A DNA stretch of 64,000 bases from Pseudomonadota bacterium (GTDB taxonomy: Bacteria > Pseudomonadota > Alphaproteobacteria > Sphingomonadales > Sphingomonadaceae): NCBI GenBank assembly GCA_023458055.1, contig JAEXAW010000034.1:1-64000 (forward strand), written 5' to 3'. Position numbers and translations under genes: made by a program. Every line of letters begins with the position of its first letter. Within the stretch, counting starts at the first letter, position 1. The notes below the pieces were generated by a model, which saw nothing but the letters and a program-made list of their open reading frames with translations, made no database searches and had not been told where the DNA came from. Shown piece after piece: positions 25,637-32,713 of the stretch.

Positions 25637-26656
25637 CTATTGCACCCGCTCGACCTTATATCCTTCCTGCGCGAGCATCGCCTGCACGCTGTCATCGCCG
25701 ACCAAATGTCCGGCGCCAACCGAAACGAGGATGGTGCCGGGAAGCTGCATCCGGTCGCGTAGCCACTCTGCCCATTGGCGGTTGCGGGTGGTGAGGAGCG
25801 GGCCTGCGAGACCATCAACCGCGCGTAATTCACTATCCGCATAAAGGCCGACGGCCACGACATCGCCGCGCGCCCATGCCGCAACCAGCTTGTCGAACTT
25901 GCCTGCCGCATTGGGGGCATCGCTGATGGTGCGGGCGAGCAAGGCATCCTGTGTGCGTTGCGGCAGGGCGTCGAACAGACCGAGTTGATACTCCACTGTT
26001 TCGAGGCCGGTGACCGGCTTGCCCATCGCTTCAAATGCCTTGGTGAGTTGTTTTTCCGTGCCGCGTTCGAGCGATAAAGCGGAATTTCGCGATACTGCAT
26101 TGGACAGTACTAGCGCCGCCGCCCAGCTTTCCATGTCGTCCAGTTGCGGGCGCGATAGCTGGGTGCGCGCCGCGAGCAGGTCGAGATCGTCGGTAAATTG
26201 TGGCGGAATGCGTTGTTCGAGCGGCGGTTGCGGCGTATCGGCCGCGATTTCGGCCAGCACCGCCGAGGCCTTGGCCTGCTCTTCGGGCGCGAGTTCGAGG
26301 ATCAGCATGTCGGCCTCTCGCGCCGCTTTATCGACCATGCCCGTCTGCCAATCGAGCCCTTGCGGCAGCATATGAACACCGCCGAAGAGATAGATGGTGG
26401 TGTCGGCGTCGGAAAGCTTCCACATCGCCGGGCGCGGCGGTCCGGCGGGGCGGTCCCGCCGCGCATCTTCGCTGGCGAGGGCGGGCTTATCCGTCGAGCT
26501 GATGTCGCTCGCATCTTCTGTCACGGGACCGCTGCGACGATCACAGGCAGTGAGCGTGGCCAAGCTTGCAGCGAGGCCGAGCGCAAACAGGATGCGGCGC
26601 GGGAGGGGGTGGTTGGACAACATAATGATCTTGCTAACCGGCTTTGTGAGGGGCAT
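25637..26656 (-). CDS. TraB/GumN-family lipoprotein, copy 3 of a tandem array
   Basis: 339 aa from ATG 26656, which overlaps the previous stop (TGATG); ATG 26623 is another option. A lipoprotein signal (ALGLAASLATLTAC) is present. The two family signatures are at either end: MWKLSDADTTIYLFGGVHML (about 80) and VGAGHLVGDDSVQAML (near the C-terminus). TraB/GumN proteins share a fold with Tiki and erythromycin-esterase-like enzymes; for Tiki members metal-dependent proteolysis is known, while bacterial GumN function is unclear. It is in the envelope and coupled to copy 2. Confidence 0.85.
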   Translation of the reverse strand: MPLTKPVSKIIMLSNHPLPRRILFALGLAASLATLTACDRRSGPVTEDASDISSTDKPALASEDARRDRPAGPPRPAMWKLSDADTTIYLFGGVHMLPQGLDWQTGMVDKAAREADMLILELAPEEQAKASAVLAEIAADTPQPPLEQRIPPQFTDDLDLLAARTQLSRPQLDDMESWAAALVLSNAVSRNSALSLERGTEKQLTKAFEAMGKPVTGLETVEYQLGLFDALPQRTQDALLARTISDAPNAAGKFDKLVAAWARGDVVAVGLYADSELRAVDGLAGPLLTTRNRQWAEWLRDRMQLPGTILVSVGAGHLVGDDSVQAMLAQEGYKVERVQ

Positions 26657-27609
26657 CAATCGGGAACGCGCTGCGCTGTGATCCGATGATCCTGCGCAAG
26701 ATAATGCTGGACGCTATTGGGCCCGGCGAGGTGGCTTCCGCCTACCGCGACAAAATAAGTTCCGGGCAGCCCGAGCCGCTCCTTGATCCACGCGGCCCAG
26801 CGGCGGTTGCGTTCGGACAGCATGATCCGCGACATGCCTTGCATCTTGTAGAGTGCGGCATTCTTGCTCGCGGCCAGCCCTTCGGCATCGCCTTTCACCC
26901 ATTGCGCAAACATCTTGTCGGTGCTGGCGCGCGGATCGCCTTTGCTCGTGACGAGTTGCACCAGCGCGTCGATCTGCTCGCTTTCGGGGACGCTATCGAG
27001 CATCGCAAGCTGCGCCTGCGGCGTTTCCAGGGCCTCGCGTTTTTTGGTCGGCGGAAGGGCCGCGATGAGCACCCGCTCTGCGCCCGATTTAGGGTCGAGC
27101 CCGATCTTGCGATAGCGGGCCGTCGCCAGCAGGCTTGCGACATACCAGGCCTCGAACCGCTCGAGGCTTTCGGGCCGCATATCCTGTGCGCGAACAAAAG
27201 CCTGATAGGCGGAACGCGCTTCGGGCGGAAGCTTTTGCGACAGCGGCGGGCCATCGGGATCGGTCGCGAGCGCAACGGTTGCGGGCGCCAATTCCATCGG
27301 ATTGGCAGGGCTGATGATTTCGGTCACCAACACGTCCGAGCGGTCAAACGCTTGACGCAGCGCCCCCTTGAACCATTGCCCTTCGGACGCCGGGGGCAGC
27401 ATGTGGAAGGTGCCGAACAGATAGATGGTCGTGTCGGCATCGCTGACTTTCCACAGCGCGGGTGCGCGATAGCTTTGGGTTGCGGTAGGCGTGCTATTCC
27501 TGGCGGGCGGGAGGGGCGCCGGAGACGCGGTGCTGGATCGATAACCGAACCATGCGGCGAGGCCGATGACCACAAGAGCCACCGGCACAAAAAAACGAGG
27601 CAGACGCAT
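26656..27609 (-). CDS. TraB/GumN-family membrane-anchored protein, copy 2
   Basis: 317 aa from ATG 27609 (a TTG six bases upstream is less likely). An uncleaved or cleaved N-terminal hydrophobic segment (FFVPVALVVIGLAAWFGY) precedes a Pro/Thr linker and the TraB/GumN domain: LWKVSDADTTIYLFGTFHML and VAVGGSHLAGPNSVQHYL. Compared with its neighbours the late motif is GGSHL rather than GAGHL. It is coupled to copy 3 by TGATG and lies 64 bp after copy 1. Confidence 0.85.
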   Translation of the reverse strand: MRLPRFFVPVALVVIGLAAWFGYRSSTASPAPLPPARNSTPTATQSYRAPALWKVSDADTTIYLFGTFHMLPPASEGQWFKGALRQAFDRSDVLVTEIISPANPMELAPATVALATDPDGPPLSQKLPPEARSAYQAFVRAQDMRPESLERFEAWYVASLLATARYRKIGLDPKSGAERVLIAALPPTKKREALETPQAQLAMLDSVPESEQIDALVQLVTSKGDPRASTDKMFAQWVKGDAEGLAASKNAALYKMQGMSRIMLSERNRRWAAWIKERLGLPGTYFVAVGGSHLAGPNSVQHYLAQDHRITAQRVPD

Positions 27610-27673
27610 ATCCAAACCGGATAACGCCTGCCTCGCGGCTCGTCACGCGAATTCGCGCCGATCCTTCAGCGCA

Positions 27674-28588
27674 TCAATAAGCGACGCGCTTCACCTTGAT
27701 CTTGCGCTTGGCAAGGAGGCTCTGGACGCTGTCATCGCCCGCGAGGTGGCCTGCGCCAACCGCAATGAACACTGTCCCCGGCTTGTCCATGCGCGTCTTG
27801 ATCCAATCCGCCCAGCGTGCGTTGCGGTCGGACAGCATGATCCGGCGCGTTTCGGGGGTGGTATCCCAATCCTCGTTGATGATTTTCGCCAGCGCATCCG
27901 CATCGCCCGCATTCCAGGCCGCGGTCATTTTATCGACAAAGGCCAAGGCTTCGCTATCGCCCTTGTCGACTGCCGAGATGAGGCCTTCAACCTGTTCGGT
28001 TTGCGGGATGGAACCCAGCCAGCCAAATTGCTGCTCGGCGGTCTCAAGCGCTTCCTGTTTCTTTCCGGCATCGCGTGCGGCCTTGTAGAGGATCTTCTCT
28101 GCCCCTGAATCGGGGTTCATCCCCGCTTTGGTATATTGACCCATCGCAATCGCGATCATCGGAAACCACGGGTCGAAAATTTCAAACTGGGCCGTGGGAA
28201 GCCCAAGCTTGCTCATCGCCGCATCATAGCGTTGTTTTTGTTCGGCACTAAGGCGGTCGCTGATCTTCTTGCCATCGGCCGCAACCGCATATTTCATCAT
28301 CAGCGGTGCCATCGCCGCTTCATTGCCATCCGGGATTTCAGTCACCAGCGTATCGGATTTGTCGAACGCGTCCTTGACCGCCTCGTCAAACCAGCTGAGG
28401 CCGGGTTTGAGGAGGTGCACTGTGCCGAACAAATAGATGGTGGTGTCCTTATCCTTGACGACCCACAAAGCAGGATCGCTATTGTCGTTTGGTGATGCGG
28501 ATTGCGGTGTTGGCGTCGTCGGTGCGGAGCAGGCAGTCGTCGGTACAATGACTATAAGAGCAAGGGCGGATAACGCGCGAAGCTTCAT
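27674..28588 (-). CDS. TraB/GumN-family lipoprotein, copy 1
   Basis: 304 aa. The lipoprotein signal is SALALIVIVPTTAC (Cys at about 20). Family signatures are LWVVKDKDTTIYLFGTVHLL (about 43) and VGAGHLAGDDSVQSLL (near the end), with the helical middle AAWNAGDADALAKIINEDWD shared with the other copies. It heads the three-gene array and is divergent from glyQ. Confidence 0.87.
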   Translation of the reverse strand: MKLRALSALALIVIVPTTACSAPTTPTPQSASPNDNSDPALWVVKDKDTTIYLFGTVHLLKPGLSWFDEAVKDAFDKSDTLVTEIPDGNEAAMAPLMMKYAVAADGKKISDRLSAEQKQRYDAAMSKLGLPTAQFEIFDPWFPMIAIAMGQYTKAGMNPDSGAEKILYKAARDAGKKQEALETAEQQFGWLGSIPQTEQVEGLISAVDKGDSEALAFVDKMTAAWNAGDADALAKIINEDWDTTPETRRIMLSDRNARWADWIKTRMDKPGTVFIAVGAGHLAGDDSVQSLLAKRKIKVKRVAY

Positions 28589-28783
28589 GAATATCTCCGT
28601 TATTACAATAATTTCTGTTGGCCGTGGGCCGTCGGCGCTCTCTTGTGGCGGGTCCTGCCGTTGATTACCATATCAAGCGTGCCGTTTCGGTTAACGAATA
28701 ACTCGGCCGGACCACCTCTTGACCCCATCCGCTCCATCGGTCAAAGGCCATAAAAATTGTTGCACTTGCGAAGGTGAAAATGA

Positions 28784-29713
28784 GTGGCCGTATCTACAGT
28801 TGAACGACCCGCTTCCCATGGACCCGCGCCCCGCGAGGATGCGCCCAGTTTTCAGCGGCTCATCCTGACGCTCCATGATTATTGGGCGGAGCAGGGCTGT
28901 GTGATTCTGCAACCTTATGACATGGAAGTGGGGGCAGGCACTTTCCACCCCGCGACGACCTTGCGCAGCTTGGGGCCGGACGCGTGGAACGCGGCCTATG
29001 TCCAGCCGTCGCGCCGTCCAACCGATGGCCGCTATGGCGAAAACCCCAACCGGCTCCAGCATTATTACCAATATCAGGTGGTGATGAAGCCGAGCCCGCC
29101 CAATTTGCAGGAGCTCTATCTCGGGAGCCTCGCCGCCATCGGCATTGACCCGCTTAAACATGATATCCGCTTTGTCGAAGACGACTGGGAAAGCCCAACT
29201 CTGGGCGCCTGGGGCCTCGGCTGGGAGGTGTGGTGCGATGGCATGGAGGTCACCCAATTCACCTATTTTCAGCAAATGGGTGGCTTTGATTGCAAGCCCG
29301 TCACCGGTGAAATCACCTATGGGCTGGAGCGCCTCGCCATGTATATTCAGGGCGTCGACAGCGTTTATGATCTGCGCTTCAACGATGCCGTGGGCGGCCG
29401 TCCGGCGGTGACCTATGGCGATGTGTTCCATGAAAATGAGGTCGAAATGTCGACCTGGAATTTCGAGGTGGCTGATACCGCCAAGCTATTCAAGTGGTTC
29501 GAAGATTGTCAGGCCGAATGCAAGACCTGCATCGAGCGTGGACTGCCGCTCCCGGCCTATGATCAGGCAATCAAGGCGAGCCATGTGTTCAACCTGCTGC
29601 AAGCCCGCGGCGTGATCTCGGTTCAGGAACGCGCCGCCTATATCGGCCGCGTCCGCGACCTCGCCAAAGGCGCGTGCGAGGCTTGGATGGTGAAAAACGG
29701 ATGGGCGGAATGA
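28784..29713 (+). CDS. glyQ: Glycyl-tRNA synthetase alpha subunit
   Basis: 309 aa, starting with GTG 28784 after an AAGGTG ribosome site; no later Met would keep the family N-terminus. Class II aminoacylation core motifs: LTLHDYWAEQGCVILQPYDMEVGAGTFHPAT, VQPSRRPTDGRYGENPNR, FVEDDWESPTLGAWGLGWEVW and GLERLAMYIQGV. With GlyS it forms the alpha2beta2 enzyme charging tRNA-Gly. A seven-codon ATG frame at 28780 overlaps the start and is probably meaningless. glyS follows after 98 bp. Confidence 0.96.
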   Translation: MAVSTVERPASHGPAPREDAPSFQRLILTLHDYWAEQGCVILQPYDMEVGAGTFHPATTLRSLGPDAWNAAYVQPSRRPTDGRYGENPNRLQHYYQYQVVMKPSPPNLQELYLGSLAAIGIDPLKHDIRFVEDDWESPTLGAWGLGWEVWCDGMEVTQFTYFQQMGGFDCKPVTGEITYGLERLAMYIQGVDSVYDLRFNDAVGGRPAVTYGDVFHENEVEMSTWNFEVADTAKLFKWFEDCQAECKTCIERGLPLPAYDQAIKASHVFNLLQARGVISVQERAAYIGRVRDLAKGACEAWMVKNGWAE

Positions 29714-29730
29714 TAGAGACGCTACGAAAT

Positions 29731-29803
29731 CCGTTCGTGCTGAGCTTGTCGAAGCACATCCCTCCGCACAGCACCCCGTCCTTCGACGCGCTCAGGACTA
29801 CGG
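29731..29803. repeat. Palindromic intergenic repeat between glyQ and glyS
   Basis: Two imperfectly inverted arms, CCGTTCGTGCTGAGCTTGTC..GAAGCAC (29731-29757) and GTCCTTCGACGCGCTCAGGA..CTACGG (29778-29803), flank a 20-base centre. I recognise this as a repeat type common in sphingomonads. It resembles the element inside the glyS frame at 31839-31906. Confidence 0.7.
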
Positions 29804-29811
29804 AATAAAAC

Positions 29812-32166
29812 ATGACCGATTTCCTTCTCGAACTCCTGTCCGAAGAAATCCCCGCCCGGATGCAGGGCAAGGCCAAGGAGGATTTGGCGCGCCTGTTCAC
29901 CGAGGCGCTGGGCAAGGCTGGCTTGAAAGCGGAGAGCGTCGAAACATTCGCGACCCCGCGGCGTCTCGCTTTGATTGCCAAGGGCCTGCCGCTTGAAACG
30001 GAGGCGGTGTCGGAAGAAACCAAGGGGCCAAAGGTCGGTGCGCCGCCGCAGGCCTTGGAAGGCTTTTTGCGCAAGACCGGGCTCACGCAAGACCAGCTAA
30101 CGACCCGCGACGGGGTTTATTTTGCGGTGGTCAACAAGCCGGGCCGCAAGACTGCTCATGTGCTGGCGGAAGCCATCCCGGCAATTATTCGCGCCTTTCC
30201 GTGGCCCAAATCGATGCGCTGGGGCAAGGCGTCGATTTCGAGCGAGTCTTTACGCTGGGTGCGTCCGCTCCAAGGGATCGTTGCGATCCTCGGCGACGAT
30301 CTGGTGCCGTGCGAGGTCGACGGTATAAAGAGCGGGTATGAAACCCAGGGGCATCGCTTCCATCATTCGGGACCTATCACGATTGGCAACGCAGTCGATT
30401 ATGAGATGAAGCTGCGCGCTGGTCATGTCATCCTCCATTTTTCCGAACGCTGCGCGATCATCCGCGAGGGCGCAAAGAAATTGGCGGCGGATAAAGGCCT
30501 TGTGTGGATCGAGGATGAGGCGCTGGTTGCAGAAAATGCGGGCCTCACCGAATGGCCGGTGCCGCTGATCGGTCATTTTGATCCGGCGTTTCTGGAAGTG
30601 CCGCGCGAGGTCATCCAGCTGACGCTCGCGACCAACCAGAAATATTTTGTGTGTGGAGACGCAGAGGGCAATTTAGCCCCCGCTTTCATCTGCACCGCCA
30701 ATATCGAGGCAAGCGACGGCGGCGCGGCGATTGTCGCGGGCAACCGCAAGGTGCTCGCCGCGCGGCTCTCCGATGCGCGCTTCTTCTGGGAACAGGACCA
30801 GAAAAAGACGCTTGCCGAGCATGCCCAAGGGTTGCAGCGGATTACCTTCCACGAAAAGCTGGGAACGGTGGCCGATAAGGTTGACCGCGTGGCGAAACTC
30901 GCGCGCTGGCTGGTGGAAGAGGGGATTGTTAAGCCCTCACCAACTCCGCCTAATCCGCAAGCGGATAAGGCTTCATATCCTCTCCCGCAAGCGGGAGAGG
31001 AGCGAGACTTGGCGGGCGTTAGCGAGCCTAGTCGCAGCGGTGAGGGTGTTGAGGCGCTTGCCGACCTCGCCGAAAAAGCCGCGCGCCTTGCCAAGGCTGA
31101 CCTTGTCACCGAAATGGTCGGGGAGTTCCCCGAACTGCAAGGCGTGATGGGCGGCTATTATGCAGCGAAGGAAGGCCTGCCGCGCGAAGTCTCCGACGCG
31201 ATCCGCGACCATTATAAACCGGTCGGGCAGGGTGATGACGTCCCCACCGCTCCGGTGACAGTGGCGGTGAGTTTGGCGGATAAGTTGGATACTTTGGTGG
31301 GGTTTTTCACAGCCGGTGAAAGTCCGACCGGCTCGAAGGACCCTTTTGCACTTCGGCGCAGCTCCCTTGGCATTATTGCTACAATTCTCGTTAACAATCG
31401 CGTGAGTTTGGGGAGGCTGATCGCAAGAGCGGCTGTTATACTTTGGGATGCAAATGATCACGGAGTGCCAGCAGATGTGCACGCGGCTTATCGAAACAGC
31501 TTTGAAGCGTTTGATTGGTCGGATAGTTTCAAAGAAATAACAATTTCTCCTGACGTTGGAATTGGATCAGGTGGCTATTGGAAGCTAGCGTTCACATCTG
31601 GGATGTTGCAGCTGCCGATTTTTTTCGCCGACCGTCTCAAAGTTCAGCAAAAGGAAGCGGGTGTTCGCCACGATTTGATCGACGCGGTGTTTGCGCTGGG
31701 GGGTGAGGATGACCTCGTCCGCCTGCTCGCGCGGGTGAAGGCGTTGCAGTCTTTTATCGGGACCGAGGATGGCGCGAATTTGCTGGCCGGGTATAAGCGA
31801 GCGGCGAATTTATTGGCGAAGTCGGAACCTTCAGGCGCCGTTCGTGTCGAGCGTAGTCGAGACACAGGGGGGCAAGACGGCCTCTCGACTTCGCTCGAGG
31901 CGAACGGGGGTTTGGTAGCGGAAGAGCAAGCCCTCCTCGCCGCCCTAAACACCGCCGAACCCAAGGCCAAGGCTGCGGTAGAGGCGGAGGATTTCGAAGG
32001 CGCGATGGCTGCGCTCGCAACGCTGCGCGCGCCGGTTGATGCGTTTTTCGATGCGGTGATGGTCAATGATCCCGACCCCGAGATCCGCGCCTTCCGTCTG
32101 GGTCTCCTCGCCCGGGTTCGCGATGCGGTGCATGCGGTCGCCGACTTTTCGAAGATTGAAGGGTAG
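29812..32166 (+). CDS. glyS: Glycyl-tRNA synthetase beta subunit with in-frame repeat insertions
   Basis: 784 aa, longer than the ~690 aa of E. coli GlyS. Core motifs are intact: FLLELLSEEIPARM (N-terminus), FPWPKSMRWGKASISSESLRWVRP, LTLATNQKYFVCGD, KVLAARLSDARFFWEQD, GEFPELQGVMGGYYAAKEGL and the C-terminal tRNA-binding RHDLIDAVFALGGEDDLVRL. Two stretches look inserted: about residues 375-412 (SPTPPNPQADKASYPLPQAG.. ending SRSGEG) and 676-700 (VRVERSRDTGGQDGLSTSLE). Both are encoded by palindromic repeat DNA, keep the frame and lie between domains. Codons 520-603 are AT-richer than the rest. The gene looks functional because the frame is open throughout and glyS is essential. Confidence 0.95.
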   Translation: MTDFLLELLSEEIPARMQGKAKEDLARLFTEALGKAGLKAESVETFATPRRLALIAKGLPLETEAVSEETKGPKVGAPPQALEGFLRKTGLTQDQLTTRDGVYFAVVNKPGRKTAHVLAEAIPAIIRAFPWPKSMRWGKASISSESLRWVRPLQGIVAILGDDLVPCEVDGIKSGYETQGHRFHHSGPITIGNAVDYEMKLRAGHVILHFSERCAIIREGAKKLAADKGLVWIEDEALVAENAGLTEWPVPLIGHFDPAFLEVPREVIQLTLATNQKYFVCGDAEGNLAPAFICTANIEASDGGAAIVAGNRKVLAARLSDARFFWEQDQKKTLAEHAQGLQRITFHEKLGTVADKVDRVAKLARWLVEEGIVKPSPTPPNPQADKASYPLPQAGEERDLAGVSEPSRSGEGVEALADLAEKAARLAKADLVTEMVGEFPELQGVMGGYYAAKEGLPREVSDAIRDHYKPVGQGDDVPTAPVTVAVSLADKLDTLVGFFTAGESPTGSKDPFALRRSSLGIIATILVNNRVSLGRLIARAAVILWDANDHGVPADVHAAYRNSFEAFDWSDSFKEITISPDVGIGSGGYWKLAFTSGMLQLPIFFADRLKVQQKEAGVRHDLIDAVFALGGEDDLVRLLARVKALQSFIGTEDGANLLAGYKRAANLLAKSEPSGAVRVERSRDTGGQDGLSTSLEANGGLVAEEQALLAALNTAEPKAKAAVEAEDFEGAMAALATLRAPVDAFFDAVMVNDPDPEIRAFRLGLLARVRDAVHAVADFSKIEG
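30934..31046. repeat. Palindromic repeat element inside the glyS frame (element 1)
   Basis: Outer arms CCCTCACC (30934-30941) and GGTGAGGG (31039-31046) enclose a perfect hairpin CCTCTCCCGC-AA-GCGGGAGAGG (30979-31000) and a smaller one around CCGCAAGCGG. It encodes a Pro/Ser/Gly-rich stretch with no counterpart in GlyS families that I know. The arrangement matches mobile mini-palindromes that tolerate being translated. Confidence 0.75.
31839..31906. repeat. Palindromic repeat element inside the glyS frame (element 2)
   Basis: Arms of 27 bases, CGTTCGTGTCGAGCGTAGTC.. (31839-31865) and the inverted copy ending ..CGCTCGAGGCGAACG (31880-31906), match at 22 of 27 positions around a 14-base centre. 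It encodes VRVERSRDTGGQDGLSTSLE, the type of peptide that sphingomonad repeats give when translated. It is related to the glyQ-glyS intergenic repeat. Confidence 0.78.
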
Positions 32167-32178
32167 GGACGAGAAGCC

Positions 32179-32694
32179 GTGGAAAGTCAGACCCCAGCTT
32201 GGTTGCCGGCTCTGCTTTTCCCTTTGGCTCTGTTGGCGTTTGTGGCGTTTTGGTCACTCATTGTCGGACTAATTGCGGCGATGGGTTGGCGCAGATTTTC
32301 ATCGCGGCAAACCTCAGACGTGGATATCCCCGTGCGTGCCGAGCATATTGGGTTTGGATCAATGAGTATCGGGGATGGCTTGTTCACAGCGGCGAACTAC
32401 AGCGGCTGCATCAATTTCTATATCGCGCCCTCAGGCTTGTTCATGAGGCCCCTCATCCTGTTTCGCATGTTTCACCCGGCGTTGCGCTTTGCATGGAACG
32501 ATATTCGTTCCATCACGCAGGGTAAGCAATTTTTCGCGCGCTATTACGCGTTGGATTTCGGGCCTGACTTGCCATCGATTTTAGTATCCGATGGTGTCAT
32601 GTCAAAGGCCGGCTCCCGCATTGAAGAAGCATGGCGACGCTATTCGTCAAATGCTGCGTGGGCATCAATTCAAACCTCCCCGGGCCTCATATAA
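32179..32694 (+). CDS. Membrane-anchored hypothetical protein
   Basis: 171 aa from GTG 32179, 12 bp after glyS. One long hydrophobic stretch (WLPALLFPLALLAFVAFWSLIVGLIAAMGW, here residues 8-37) anchors it; the rest is soluble with aromatic-rich beta patterns (CINFYIAPSGLFMRPLILFR, FAWNDIRSITQG) that recall a PH-like fold. No family is assigned. It may be a lineage-specific passenger between glyS and ppdK. Confidence 0.6.
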   Translation: MESQTPAWLPALLFPLALLAFVAFWSLIVGLIAAMGWRRFSSRQTSDVDIPVRAEHIGFGSMSIGDGLFTAANYSGCINFYIAPSGLFMRPLILFRMFHPALRFAWNDIRSITQGKQFFARYYALDFGPDLPSILVSDGVMSKAGSRIEEAWRRYSSNAAWASIQTSPGLI

Positions 32695-32713
32695 ATCAAC
32701 GATTGGAGTAATA

